A stretch of DNA of 64,000 nucleotides from Bradyrhizobium campsiandrae (lineage in GTDB: Bacteria; Pseudomonadota; Alphaproteobacteria; Rhizobiales; Xanthobacteraceae). Position 1 is the first letter of the stretch. Every line of letters begins with the position of its first letter. Shown piece by piece: positions 1 to 8,437 of the stretch. The DNA is taken from positions 62,001 to 126,000 of the forward strand of contig NZ_JAANIH010000011.1 of the NCBI RefSeq assembly GCF_014529705.1, in the 5' to 3' direction. The position numbers were made by a program, and so were the translations under genes. The notes beneath the pieces were generated by a model that ran no database searches, was not told the DNA's origin, and worked only from the letters and a program-made list of their open reading frames with translations.

Positions 1-238
1 TGATGGAGATACGCAAGCCTCCGGCCGAGCGCCGCGCGGCGAAATCGCGGACCACGGCGTCCCACACCATGCCGAAGCCATGGGCTGCCGTTGCGATGTC
101 GATGGTGCAGATGTCGGGCGGAAGGCTGCGTTCCAGCAGCACTTCGAGATTGCCGGAGGCGACGACGCCGACGATCGCCTGCGCGCGAGTGCCGCCGGCC
201 GATCGGGGCGCCGCCAGTCTGAAGCTGAGCTTTTCCAT
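1..238 (-). CDS. mdcC: malonate decarboxylase acyl carrier protein (delta subunit), 3' end outside window
   Basis: Partial gene: 79 codons are visible and the rest lies beyond the left edge. The start ATG is 10 bases after the mdcA stop, and a GAGGAG ribosome site overlaps that stop, so the two are translationally linked. The product is the small carrier subunit of biotin-independent malonate decarboxylase. In this family a Ser carries the phosphoribosyl-dephospho-CoA arm that holds the malonyl or acetyl thioester. The visible protein has the family signature VGVVASGNLEVLLE near residues 23-36, where Ser28 is the likely attachment site (position inferred from the family). Seen directly: frame, spacing and motif. 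Inferred: function, supported by mdcA immediately upstream. mdcB, which sits between A and C in Klebsiella, is absent from that place here. Confidence 0.85.
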   Translation of the reverse strand, partial: MEKLSFRLAAPRSAGGTRAQAIVGVVASGNLEVLLERSLPPDICTIDIATAAHGFGMVWDAVVRDFAARRSAGGLRISI

Positions 239-248
239 GCAGAACTCC

Positions 249-1895
249 TCACCAATTGCGGAAGCGGCTGGGTGGGCGGTAGAGGCCGCCCGAGGCCAGC
301 ATGAGATCCTTGATCGAGCGCGCCGCCAGCAGATTGCGATCGGCGTCGAGCGGATCGATGCCGAGATCTTCAGGACGCTGGATCACGCCGCGCTGCCGGA
401 GTTGCTCGACCAGCTTCGCATCACGCGCGCGGCCGATATCGGTGTAGCCGGCAACGCCGCGGATCGCCTGCTCGCGCTCGTCCTTGCTGCGGCACATCAA
501 GAGGTTGGCGATGCCTTCTTCGGTGACGATGTGGGTGACGTCGTCCGAGTAGACCATCACCGGCGCAAGATCGAGGTCGAGCTTGCGCGCCAGCTCGAGC
601 GCATCCAGCCGTTCGACGAACAGGGGCGTGTTGCGCTCGCCAAAGGTCTCGCCGATCTGCACCACCAGCTTGCGGCCGCGGCGCAGCGCCGCGTTGGTAC
701 CAGGGGCGGCTTCGGCGCCGGCCTTGAGCCAGGGCTCGCTCGGGTGACGGCGGCCACGCGGATCGGAGCCCATGTTGGGCGCGCCGCCGAAGCCGGCGAT
801 ACGGCTGGTCGTCACAGTCGAGCTGTGGCCTTCGAGATCGATCTGCAGCGTCGACCCGATGAACATGTCGCAGGCATAGAGGCCCGCGGTCTGGCAGAAG
901 GCGCGGTTGGAGCGCAGCGAGCCGTCGGGGCCGGTGAAGAACACATCGGAACGCGCCGCGACGTAATCCTCCATGCCGACTTCCGATCCGAAGCAATGGA
1001 TCTGCTCGACCCAGCCGGATTCGATCGCCGGAATCATCGTCGGATGCGGATTGAGCGCAAAGTGCGTGCAGACCTTGCCCTTGAGGCCGAGCTTCTCGCC
1101 ATAGGTCGGCAGCAATAGCTCGATCGCGGCGGTGTTGAAGCCGATGCCGTGGTTGAGCCGGCGCACGCCGTAGGGCGCATAGATGCCCTTGATGGCGAGC
1201 ATCGCCGTCAGGATCTGGGTCTCGGTGATGGCGGCGGGATCGCGCGTGAACAGCGGCTCGACATAGAAGGGCCTGTTCGCCTCGACCACGAAATGCACGA
1301 GGTCGCCGGGAATGTCGACGCGCGGCACCTTGTCGACGATCTCGGTGACCTGCGCCACGACGACACCGTTCTTGTAGCTGGTCGCCTCGACGACGGTCGG
1401 CGTGTCTTCGGTGTTCGGCCCCGTATAGAGATTGCCATCCTTGTCGGCGCTGACCGCCGCGATCAGCGCGACGTTCGGCGTGAGGTCGATGAAGTAGCGC
1501 GCGAACAGCTCGAGATAGGTATGGACGGCCCCTAACTCGATCTTGCCGCCGAACAGCATGCGCGCAATACGCGCCGACTGCGGGCCCGAATAGGAGAAGT
1601 CGAGCCGCCGCGCGATGCCCTTCTCGAAGATGTCCAGATGCGCTGATAGCACCACGCCTGACTGGACCATGTGCAGGTCGCGGACGTCCCCTGGCTCGAG
1701 GCTGGCGAGCGCCGAGGCGAGGATGTCGGCCTGCTTCTGATTATCGCCCTCCAGGCACACCCGGTCGCCTGACCGGATCACGGCCTTCAGAAACGCGCCG
1801 AGGCTCGGGGTCGGGACCACCTTTCCCTTGGCGTGCTGCCGGCCGGCCGCGAGGCGCTCACCGAGGGCGGCCTTTTGCATACCCCAATCGCTCAT
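249..1895 (-). CDS. mdcA: malonate decarboxylase alpha subunit (acetyl-ACP:malonate ACP transferase)
   Basis: A 548-residue protein matching the length and character of MdcA, the CoA-transferase-fold subunit that swaps malonate for acetate on the MdcC carrier so malonyl-ACP can be decarboxylated. Family-typical stretches include a Gly-rich SRIAGFGGAPNMG loop at residues 364-376 and the ETFGERNTPLFVERLD region near the C-terminus. There is no signal peptide, so it is cytoplasmic. The start has a clear AAGGAG site. It heads a leftward operon with mdcC and is divergent from the malonate transporter madLM. The region between them carries a good TTGACA/TACATA promoter whose -10 overlaps a putative operator. 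Distantly related acetate CoA-transferases are the alternative, but the neighbours make MdcA the clear choice. Confidence 0.93.
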   Translation of the reverse strand: MSDWGMQKAALGERLAAGRQHAKGKVVPTPSLGAFLKAVIRSGDRVCLEGDNQKQADILASALASLEPGDVRDLHMVQSGVVLSAHLDIFEKGIARRLDFSYSGPQSARIARMLFGGKIELGAVHTYLELFARYFIDLTPNVALIAAVSADKDGNLYTGPNTEDTPTVVEATSYKNGVVVAQVTEIVDKVPRVDIPGDLVHFVVEANRPFYVEPLFTRDPAAITETQILTAMLAIKGIYAPYGVRRLNHGIGFNTAAIELLLPTYGEKLGLKGKVCTHFALNPHPTMIPAIESGWVEQIHCFGSEVGMEDYVAARSDVFFTGPDGSLRSNRAFCQTAGLYACDMFIGSTLQIDLEGHSSTVTTSRIAGFGGAPNMGSDPRGRRHPSEPWLKAGAEAAPGTNAALRRGRKLVVQIGETFGERNTPLFVERLDALELARKLDLDLAPVMVYSDDVTHIVTEEGIANLLMCRSKDEREQAIRGVAGYTDIGRARDAKLVEQLRQRGVIQRPEDLGIDPLDADRNLLAARSIKDLMLASGGLYRPPSRFRNW

Positions 1896-1935
1896 TTCGG
1901 CTCCTTGGCATGCTGGAACTCACTGGAATGGCCTT

Positions 1936-1964
1936 TATGTATGCGTATTGCCTTTATTTGTCAA
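1936..1964 (-). promoter_or_regulatory. putative sigma-70 promoter of mdcA
   Basis: On the minus strand there is a perfect TTGACA -35 (1964-1959), a 17-base spacer and a TACATA -10 (1941-1936), about 40 bases before the mdcA ATG. The -10 overlaps a TGTATGCG element. Motif match only; transcription start not demonstrated. Confidence 0.6.
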
Positions 1965-2007
1965 TTAATGTATACGAAAGCCTATAAGCGATCGGAATTC
2001 GCATACA
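1938..2007. promoter_or_regulatory. three TGTATRCG elements, putative operators of the GntR/FCD regulator
   Basis: TGTATGCG at 1938-1945, TGTATACG at 1969-1976 and the inverted copy CGCATACA at 2000-2007. A looser fourth copy, TGTACGCA in inverse orientation, lies at 2031-2038. GntR/FCD proteins bind short palindromes with a central GT-N-AC core, and GTATAC fits this. The first copy covers the mdcA -10, the second sits in the madL promoter spacer and the third lies just past the madL -10, as expected for repression relieved by malonate. Binding is inferred. Confidence 0.5.
1958..1987 (+). promoter_or_regulatory. putative sigma-70 promoter of madLM-gntR
   Basis: On the plus strand TTGTCA (1958-1963) is followed after 18 bases by CTATAA (1982-1987). 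The -35 uses the same bases as the mdcA -35 on the other strand, so the two promoters are back to back and overlap. A TGTATACG element lies inside the spacer. Confidence 0.5.
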
Positions 2008-2088
2008 CAGGAGGGAAGTTATGATGCGAATGCGTACAGGACGTCACGTTGCCGTGAGCGGTGCTCCGCGTGCAGAGGGGAGGCGCTC

Positions 2089-2523
2089 GTGACCATTTCC
2101 GGCGTCGCGCTCCTCGCGATCTGCACATTGTTGGGGGGCTATCTGGGTGACCTGCTCGGCGTCGCCCTCGGTGTGAAGGCCAATGTCGGCGGTGTCGGCA
2201 TTGCGATGATGTTCCTGATCGCGGCCCGGCTTTGGCTGGTGCGGCACGGCGCGCTCAGCCTCGGTCTCAAGACCGGCGTCGAGTTCTGGGGCAGCTTCTA
2301 CATTCCCATCGTGGTCGCGATGGCCGCGCAGCAGAACGTTGTCGCCGCCGCAAAGGGCGGCCCCATCGTCGTCATTGCCGGGCTAGGTGCGGTCGCGGTG
2401 TGTTTCGCGATGGTGGCGCTGATTGGCCGGCTCAGTGGTCGGGTCGAGACCATGGACGAGATCCAGGCCCGAGAGGCGATCGAGGCGAGCGTGCCGCACT
2501 TCAAGTCGGGGAGGATCGGATGA
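2089..2523 (+). CDS. madL: malonate transporter subunit MadL
   Basis: A 144-residue hydrophobic protein with about four membrane segments, matching MadL, the smaller subunit of the two-part malonate carrier first described in Malonomonas rubra. It begins with GTG; a purine-rich GAGGGGAGG lies 5-13 bases upstream. The last bases overlap the start of madM in an ATGA arrangement, so the subunits are probably co-translated. It is divergent from mdcA, and together they would import malonate and decarboxylate it to acetate. The C-terminal 30 residues are polar and likely cytoplasmic. The call rests on size, membrane pattern and the pairing with MadM. Confidence 0.85.
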   Translation: MTISGVALLAICTLLGGYLGDLLGVALGVKANVGGVGIAMMFLIAARLWLVRHGALSLGLKTGVEFWGSFYIPIVVAMAAQQNVVAAAKGGPIVVIAGLGAVAVCFAMVALIGRLSGRVETMDEIQAREAIEASVPHFKSGRIG

Positions 2524-3284
2524 CCATGATATCCCACGTTCTCGCCGCCAATTCGCTGATCACGGCGTTCGCCGCCGTCGGAATCCTGATGTGGATCTCC
2601 GGGGCGATCTCGAACTATCTCACCTTCGGACGGATCCACGGCTCGGCCATCGCGATCATGCTGGGCCTGCTGCTCGCCTTCTTCGGCGGCATCGCCACCG
2701 GCGGCGAAAAGGGCGTCGCCGACCTGCCGGCGCTGACCGGGATCGCCTTGATGGGCGGCGCGATGCTGCGGGACTTTGCCATCGTCGCCACCGCCTTCGA
2801 GGTCGATGTCGTGCATGCGCGCAAGGCCGGATTGATCGGAGCGGTCGCGCTCGGCCTGGGGACGGTCGTTCCCTTCATCCTCGGCGTGTTCGTCGCCGCG
2901 GCGTTCGGCTACACCGACGCGATCTCGCTGACCACGATCGGGGCCGGCGCGGTCACCTACATCGTCGGACCGGTAACGGGCGCCGCGATCGGGGCATCCT
3001 CGCCGGTTATTGCACTCTCGATCGCGACCGGTGTATTCAAGGCGGTGATCGTGATGATCGGAACGCCCTTCGTTGCCGGGATGATCGGCCTCAACAATCC
3101 GCGCAGCGCCATGGTGTTTGGCGGTTTGATGGGAACGGTCAGCGGCGTGTCCGGAGGGCTTGCGGCGACCGATCGGCGCCTGGTGCCTTACGGCGCATTG
3201 ACCGCGACGTTTCACACGGGCCTCGGATGCCTGGTCGCACCGTCCATCCTCTACTTCACGGTGCGCGCTATCATGGGAAGCTGA
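2520..3284 (+). CDS. madM: malonate transporter subunit MadM
   Basis: A 254-residue integral membrane protein with about eight hydrophobic segments and Gly-rich turns, matching the larger MadM subunit of the MadLM malonate carrier. The ATG overlaps the madL stop by four bases. The open frame continues far upstream within madL in another phase, but that part lacks membrane character and is excluded. The stop is directly followed by the ATG of the GntR regulator, so madL-madM-regulator is one transcription unit. Confidence 0.88.
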   Translation: MTMISHVLAANSLITAFAAVGILMWISGAISNYLTFGRIHGSAIAIMLGLLLAFFGGIATGGEKGVADLPALTGIALMGGAMLRDFAIVATAFEVDVVHARKAGLIGAVALGLGTVVPFILGVFVAAAFGYTDAISLTTIGAGAVTYIVGPVTGAAIGASSPVIALSIATGVFKAVIVMIGTPFVAGMIGLNNPRSAMVFGGLMGTVSGVSGGLAATDRRLVPYGALTATFHTGLGCLVAPSILYFTVRAIMGS

Positions 3285-4001
3285 ATGGCAAGTCTGTTCA
3301 AGATTGCAGCCGAAGCCGAAGAAGATGGCGGGCTCCTCTCCGACCGCATCCGCAATGCGCTCACGGACGAGATCGCCTCCGGTGCGCTCGTCGCCGGTTC
3401 GGCTCTGGAGGAGCAGCAGCTTGCCGATCGCTTCGGCGCGTCCCGCACCCCGGTGCGGGAGGCGCTGCGGCAGCTCGTCGTCAGCGGGCTGGTCGAGGTC
3501 CGCGGGCGCCGTGGGGTCGTGGTGGCGCGGATGACGCCCGAGCGCATCATGGACATGTTCGAGACTAGCGCAGAGGTGGAAGCCATGTGCGTGCGCCTTG
3601 CGACCTTTCGCATGACGCCGCTCGAGCGCAGTCATTTGATCGAGCTCCACGAGAGCTCGCTGGCGATGGTCGAGGCCAGCGACGTCGATGCCTATGATGC
3701 CTTCAACCGGACCTTCCACGAATGCATCTACAGCGCCACGCACAATTCGTTCATGGCCGAGCAGGCGCAGGATGTCCGGGCGCGCCTCAGCGCCTTTCGC
3801 CGCACCCAATTGCGGCAGGGCGATCGTATCCGCAAGTCCCGCGACGAGCACGACGCCATCATGCAGGCGATCGCCGAAGGCGACGGCGATACCGCCTCGC
3901 GGCGGATGCGGGCCCATATGCTGAACGCCGCCGCGGCGCTGCGGCGCTATATCGATGATCGCGTGCGCCCCGCTCAATCGCTCGGGCCTGACGACACCTG
4001 A
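3285..4001 (+). CDS. GntR-family (FCD-type) regulator, probable malonate-locus regulator
   Basis: A 238-residue GntR protein. The N-terminal winged helix spans about residues 18-85, with the classic SRTPVREALRQL recognition region at 53-64. The C-terminal FCD ligand domain (about 90-225) carries the acidic/His metal-binding pattern FNRTFHE and later His residues. FCD proteins usually sense small carboxylic acids. Its ATG abuts the madM stop, so it is expressed with the transporter and would feed back on its own operon. Inferred role: repressor of mdc and mad transcription with malonate or malonyl-CoA as effector, acting at the TGTATRCG elements upstream. Fused position and domain type strongly support a local regulator; the effector is not visible in sequence. 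Confidence 0.85.
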   Translation: MASLFKIAAEAEEDGGLLSDRIRNALTDEIASGALVAGSALEEQQLADRFGASRTPVREALRQLVVSGLVEVRGRRGVVVARMTPERIMDMFETSAEVEAMCVRLATFRMTPLERSHLIELHESSLAMVEASDVDAYDAFNRTFHECIYSATHNSFMAEQAQDVRARLSAFRRTQLRQGDRIRKSRDEHDAIMQAIAEGDGDTASRRMRAHMLNAAAALRRYIDDRVRPAQSLGPDDT

Positions 4002-4011
4002 CGTCGCGCCC

Positions 4012-4079
4012 AAAGCGCGATGTGATCAGGATGAATTGCCATCGAGGGAAACCGTTCGCACCTTTGCGGATCATGCTTC
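4012..4079. repeat. diverged copy of the intergenic repeat also found at 50441-50543
   Basis: The sequence runs from AAAGCGCGATG through GATCAGGATGAAT to GCGGATCATGCTT and shares these blocks, in the same order, with the fuller copy at 50441-50543. The inner part is shortened. It lies between convergent genes (the GntR and LuxR regulators) and may help end transcription. Confidence 0.65.
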
Positions 4080-4089
4080 AGCCGGCGCC

Positions 4090-5232
4090 TTACACCGGGA
4101 ACGTCAGCGACTTCGCCAGCCTGACCAGATCGACCTGGCGGCGGCACCCGGTCTTCTCGAACACATGAAGCAGATGGGTCTTCACCGTCGCGACGGATAC
4201 GCCGAGCAGATCCGAGATCGCATCGCGCGTGTGTCCCTCGCAGATGAGTTCGAAGATCCGGATCTCGGCCGGCGTCAAATCGTAGAGCTGGTCGAGCGCG
4301 ACATGGGACATCCGCGGCGGCCCGGAGGCCGACGCCACGAACAAGGCAGCGGCGGCGCGCTGGCTAAGGCCGGCACGCATCTGGCCGCGTCGCAATGGCA
4401 GGACGTGAATGACGAGCGGATCGCCGCTTCCGCGAAGGATCGGGATGCCGATGCCCTTCTGGCCGAGTGCGGCCTCATCCTTCGCCGCCTGTGCGATCGC
4501 CGATTGCAGCGAGCTGGTCGTGTTCGCAGCTTGAACCGCGATCCGGCCTTGTCGAACCATGATCGGGTCTTCGGCCACGAGCATTGCCGTCGCAGCGGCG
4601 TTGCTATGGACGATCCCGGCATTCTCGTCGGCGAGCACGACACCGACCGTCAGCGCCTCCACCGTTGCGGAGAATGTCGCCGCTTCCACCGCCTTCATGT
4701 CGAACAGATTGCTGATGGTCACGGCGCGGCGGATGTGGGGCGTCAGGAGCCGCAACCCACCGAGCTGCGCGTCGTCGATGGGGCCGGCCTGTTCATGCTG
4801 GCTGAAGATCGCGTTGCCGACCATCGCCCGGTCGCGAACGAGGCCGACGGCCACGGCGTCGAACAGGCCCCTCGGCAGAGCCCATTCGCGATAGTAACGA
4901 TTGCCGGCGATGATGTCCTGCCGGACGGCCTGGGATTGAACGATCGGCTCCCCGAGCGGGTACTGCTGGATGCGTTCGGCGCCGCCCCAGAGCTCGATGA
5001 TATCGGGCCCATAGCCGATCGCGTTCCGGGTCATCTGGGCCAGATCGGAACCGGAGACTGCGTTGACGACAGCCTTCATGTTGGTGAGGCTGGCGACCGA
5101 GAGAGCACCGGTGGCAAAGCCGAGCTCGGCGCAAATCCCCTCCAGAACGTCAGACCAGCGTTCAGGTGCAATCACACAATCGTAGATGCTGCCGATGAGA
5201 TCCGAGAATTTTTCGACCGAAGCCTGCTGCAT
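4090..5232 (-). CDS. LuxR-type helix-turn-helix transcriptional regulator
   Basis: A 380-residue protein with a C-terminal LuxR/NarL-type HTH. The stretch LTPAEIRIFELICEG, then DLLGVSVATVKTHLLHVFEKTG, is typical of the four-helix DNA-binding domain. The roughly 300-residue N-terminal part has no obvious receiver motif; similar proteins carry a PAS- or GAF-like sensor there, and the opening FSDLIGSIYDCVIAPERW is common in rhizobial members. An in-frame GTG 45 bases upstream is possible, but the ATG used here fits the family's N-terminus better; neither has a strong ribosome site. The gene stands alone between the malonate locus and a histidine kinase on the same strand. Target genes cannot be read from the sequence. 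Confidence 0.8.
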   Translation of the reverse strand: MQQASVEKFSDLIGSIYDCVIAPERWSDVLEGICAELGFATGALSVASLTNMKAVVNAVSGSDLAQMTRNAIGYGPDIIELWGGAERIQQYPLGEPIVQSQAVRQDIIAGNRYYREWALPRGLFDAVAVGLVRDRAMVGNAIFSQHEQAGPIDDAQLGGLRLLTPHIRRAVTISNLFDMKAVEAATFSATVEALTVGVVLADENAGIVHSNAAATAMLVAEDPIMVRQGRIAVQAANTTSSLQSAIAQAAKDEAALGQKGIGIPILRGSGDPLVIHVLPLRRGQMRAGLSQRAAAALFVASASGPPRMSHVALDQLYDLTPAEIRIFELICEGHTRDAISDLLGVSVATVKTHLLHVFEKTGCRRQVDLVRLAKSLTFPV

Positions 5233-5488
5233 TCCAACTTGCTCAACCGGACGCCCTGACGAACGTATTGGCGTCACTTCAAAGTCATTTTGGGCCGACG
5301 ATCATTGGCCCCGATCGCGGATGTCACTGCCCGACAACAAAGGCGTTTATGAGCCAAAGTCTTATCATTGCGACTCCGTGACGCAATGGGCCGCTGAGTG
5401 CAAACGGTCGGCTTACGCGGCGTCTGACCAAAACTGCGGCAGATGCGGTGCTGCGTATACAGATCGTTTCATAGGCGCGCGCTTTGCC

Positions 5489-7627
5489 TTACCCTCCCGC
5501 CTTCGCCAGATTGGCCAGGCTCGCCGCGAGCTCGTCGCTTCGGAACGGCTTGGTCAGCCGCGACAGGTCCGGCGTGATGCCTTCGTTGTTGGCGTAGCCT
5601 GATACGACGAGGATCTGCAGCTCGGGAATTTGGTTGCGCAGAGTCAGCCCGAGCTCCGTCCCGCTCATGCCGGGCATCAGATGGTCCGTGACCAGCAGGT
5701 TCGGCCGCAGGCCATCCTTGACGCGCTGGAGCGCATCCTCTGCTGAACCTGTTTCGACGACCCTGTAGCCGAGCTCGCTCAGCATCTCGGCGGTGCTCAT
5801 GCGCACCAGCGGCTCGTCGTCCACCAGCAGTGCCGTGCCGGCCGGCAGCGGCCGCAGTGTTGTTTGCGGGACAGCATCGATCGTGCCTGCGACCGCGTGG
5901 CTGATCGGCAGCCACAATTCGACTGTGGTGCCTGCTCCCAACGAGCTCGTGATCGTCAGCGCTCCGCCGAGTTGTGACGCGAGGCCGTGGACCATCGACA
6001 GGCCGAGGCCGGTCCCTTGCCCGATGCCCTTGGTCGAGAAGAACGGCTCGACGGCGTGAGTCAGCGTTGCTTCGTCCATCCCGATGCCGGTATCCGCAAC
6101 CGAGATGCAGACATAGGTGCCCGGTGCGAGGTCCGAGCCGTGCGCGGGCTCGACTGTTCTCGCTTTGGCGGAGATACGCAATTTGCCGCCGTCAGGCATC
6201 GCATCGCGCGCGTTCACGCTGAGATTCAGGATCGCCATCTCGATCTGGTTCGGATCGGCCATGGCTTCCGGCAGCCCTTCCGGCGTGTCCACCGTCACCT
6301 GGATTTGCGGGCCGGTCGTGCTGGAGATCAGCTCGCCCATGTCGGCGACGAGCCGGCCGATATCGACGGGAACGGCCTGAAGCGGTTGCCTGCGGGCGAA
6401 GGCAAGCAGGCGCTGCACCAGCGTCTTGGCGCGCTCGGCGGCCTGCGCGGCGCCGGCGATCAGACGCTGCTCGCGCTCGCCGCCGATGCCCTTGCGCTGA
6501 AACAGGTCGAGCAGGCCGACGATCGGCGTCAGCAGATTGTTGAAGTCGTGCGCGACGCCGCCGGTGAGCTGGCCCATCGCCTCCATCTTCTGGGCCTGAC
6601 GCAGCGCCTCCTCGGCCTGCGCCAGCCGCGCCTGCTCCTCCAGGCGATCCGTCACGTCCATCCCGGTCAGGAAAGCGCCGATCCGTGTGCCATCAGGTGC
6701 GCGCAGCGTCTCGAATTTCATCTCGTAGACGCGACGGTCGAAACTGGGATCGCCGAATTCCTCGATGCTGGTGAAGGCTTCACCACCCAGCGCACGAGCC
6801 CAAAGGGCCGTTGCCGCGGCAAGATGATCGGGCCGGTCGGCCAGGAATTCCTGCAAGGAATCGCCGATCTTCGGCCGCTTGCCATAGATGCGTTGATAGG
6901 CATCGGCGCAGGATGCGTTGATGGCAAGCCAGCGATAGTTGGGATCGAGTGCCTGGATCTGCCCGTCGGTGGTCTCGACGATGGTGGCAAGCAAATGGCG
7001 CTCGGCGGTGCGTTCGGCGACGCGCTGCTCGAGCGTGGCATTGAGCTCCCTGTAGCGCGCTTCGCTCGCCCGCAGCTGCATCTCGCCGAGGACACGTTCG
7101 GTCGTCTCGGAGACGATGCAGAGAACGCCGCCGACCGAACCATCGTCATCAGGCACAGCCGAGTAGGAGACGTCCCAGTAACTCGTCTCGCCATAGCCAT
7201 GGCGCTCGACGTAGAAGGGACGATCTTTCGCGGCGAAGGTCTTTCTCGTCCGGCGCACGCTCGACAGGAGCGGCTCGAGATCGTCCCACAACTCGCCCCA
7301 ATTCTCGATCGCGGGCCGGCCGAGGGCGCGGGGGTGATTGGCGCCGATACCGGGCGCATAGGCATCGTTGTAGAGGGCGACGTATTCGGGACCCCAAAAC
7401 AGCACGATCTGGGCCTGTGCGGCCAGCAGCATGCTCACCGTCGTCTTGAGGGCCTGGGACCATTGATGGGGCGGGCCGAGCGGCGAGGTCGACCAATCGA
7501 AGGTGCGCATCTTCGCACCCAATTCGCCTCCGTCGGAGAGGAAGCCCACATCGATCGACTGCCGAGCAGTTGTCTCAGACAGCACCGGATCCCCCTCGCG
7601 ACGCGTCACATGGGCGTCCTTGCCCAT
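5489..7627 (-). CDS. hybrid sensor histidine kinase (PAS-PAS-HisKA-HATPase-REC)
   Basis: A 712-residue cytoplasmic hybrid kinase without membrane segments. Two PAS-like sensor regions span about residues 40-180 and 215-330, joined by a coiled-coil-like linker near 185-210. The H-box is [11 protein letters not shown] with phospho-accepting His360. The ATP-binding domain follows, with an N-box ([11 protein letters not shown], 468-478), DTGIGM and GTGLGLSM. The C-terminal receiver has acidic D603/D604, phospho-acceptor D648 ([11 protein letters not shown]) and K693. This layout is common in alphaproteobacterial PAS kinases that signal to phosphotransfer or receiver partners encoded elsewhere; none is adjacent. 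A perfect GGAAC-N17-CGTT motif lies 40 bases upstream, so the kinase is probably induced by the EcfG general stress response. Confidence 0.9.
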   Translation of the reverse strand: MGKDAHVTRREGDPVLSETTARQSIDVGFLSDGGELGAKMRTFDWSTSPLGPPHQWSQALKTTVSMLLAAQAQIVLFWGPEYVALYNDAYAPGIGANHPRALGRPAIENWGELWDDLEPLLSSVRRTRKTFAAKDRPFYVERHGYGETSYWDVSYSAVPDDDGSVGGVLCIVSETTERVLGEMQLRASEARYRELNATLEQRVAERTAERHLLATIVETTDGQIQALDPNYRWLAINASCADAYQRIYGKRPKIGDSLQEFLADRPDHLAAATALWARALGGEAFTSIEEFGDPSFDRRVYEMKFETLRAPDGTRIGAFLTGMDVTDRLEEQARLAQAEEALRQAQKMEAMGQLTGGVAHDFNNLLTPIVGLLDLFQRKGIGGEREQRLIAGAAQAAERAKTLVQRLLAFARRQPLQAVPVDIGRLVADMGELISSTTGPQIQVTVDTPEGLPEAMADPNQIEMAILNLSVNARDAMPDGGKLRISAKARTVEPAHGSDLAPGTYVCISVADTGIGMDEATLTHAVEPFFSTKGIGQGTGLGLSMVHGLASQLGGALTITSSLGAGTTVELWLPISHAVAGTIDAVPQTTLRPLPAGTALLVDDEPLVRMSTAEMLSELGYRVVETGSAEDALQRVKDGLRPNLLVTDHLMPGMSGTELGLTLRNQIPELQILVVSGYANNEGITPDLSRLTKPFRSDELAASLANLAKAGG

Positions 7628-7666
7628 TCGAACCCGAAATTCGGGGGCTCGTACTCAGGGCCTCCC

Positions 7667-7692
7667 AACGCGCGGGGCAGCCTTCCGGTTCC
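7667..7692 (-). promoter_or_regulatory. EcfG (general stress sigma factor) type promoter of the hybrid kinase
   Basis: On the minus strand GGAAC (7692-7688), 17 bases, then CGTT (7670-7667). This exactly matches the GGAAC-N16/17-CGTT consensus known for EcfG in Bradyrhizobium and relatives. It is 40 bases from the kinase ATG, the expected distance. Confidence 0.65.
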
Positions 7693-7754
7693 ATGACAGC
7701 TGTTTCGCACCGCCCGTGTGCTATTGCTGCTGCGCGCAACGATGCGAGGTCCCC

Positions 7755-8414
7755 ATGCTGCCCATTCCCGCCGACATTTTCACCGAACCCGAGGACGTGT
7801 CTCCCGACAGTCTCGCCAATCTCGGGCCGCTCCGCCGGCTTGCCGGCACCTGGCAGGCGGACAAGGGCATCGACATCAATCCGAAGGCGGACGGGCCGGA
7901 GAGGCGAACTTTTATCGAGCACATCCGGATGGATCCGATCGATCCGCAAGCCAATGGGCCGCAACTGCTCTACGGGCTGCGCTATCACATCCACATCAAC
8001 ACGCCCGAGGAAGACATCACCTTCCACGACCAGGTCGGCTACTGGCTGTGGGAGCCCGCGACCGGACTGATCATGCAGACGCTGGCGATTCCGCGCGGGC
8101 AGGTCCTGCTCGCCTCCGGCAAAGCCGCGCCGGACGACAAGAAGATCTCCGTCACGGCGAAGCGCGGCGACACCGCTTACGGGATCTGCTCGACCGACTT
8201 TCTGGAACAAGCCTTTCGCACGGATAGTTATCGCTGCGACATCACCTTCAATGACGACGGCAGCTGGAGCTATCAGATCCAGACCGAGTTGTTCGTCCGC
8301 GGCGCCCCGTTCAATCATCACGACAGCAATACGCTCAAGCTGGTCGCGCCGCCCAAACTCAATCCGCTCGCGGCGATCGTGAACGATCGCGAGAAGGGCA
8401 ACAAGCCGGTCTGA
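7755..8414 (+). CDS. nitrobindin-like heme-binding beta-barrel protein
   Basis: A 219-residue soluble protein whose features match the FABP-like/nitrobindin group: LGPLRRLAGTWQADKG near residues 22-37, where the GTW strand starts the barrel, FHDQVGYWLWEP in the middle, and a C-terminal HHDSNTLKLV whose His residues could serve as the heme ligand region. Known members form a 10-strand barrel that binds ferric heme and reacts with nitric oxide or peroxynitrite. The ATG chosen has CGAGGT six bases upstream; the frame is open far upstream but that part looks non-coding. It precedes the RibD-C reductase by 23 bases and the amine oxidase follows, so these three may be co-transcribed. Family assignment is from pattern recognition. 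Confidence 0.75.
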   Translation: MLPIPADIFTEPEDVSPDSLANLGPLRRLAGTWQADKGIDINPKADGPERRTFIEHIRMDPIDPQANGPQLLYGLRYHIHINTPEEDITFHDQVGYWLWEPATGLIMQTLAIPRGQVLLASGKAAPDDKKISVTAKRGDTAYGICSTDFLEQAFRTDSYRCDITFNDDGSWSYQIQTELFVRGAPFNHHDSNTLKLVAPPKLNPLAAIVNDREKGNKPV

Positions 8415-8437
8415 GAAGCTGGCGCGGAGACTTTTCA

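Noticed and set aside
3..1118. Long open frame on the plus strand opposite mdcA
   Set aside because: Antisense shadow in high-GC DNA; its product is Arg/Ala-rich without domains, and mdcA on the other strand is a clear family member.
2298..4013. 571-codon open frame on the minus strand under madL, madM and the GntR gene
   Set aside because: Three well-matched, linked genes lie on the plus strand; the antisense product is low-complexity His/Arg/Gly.
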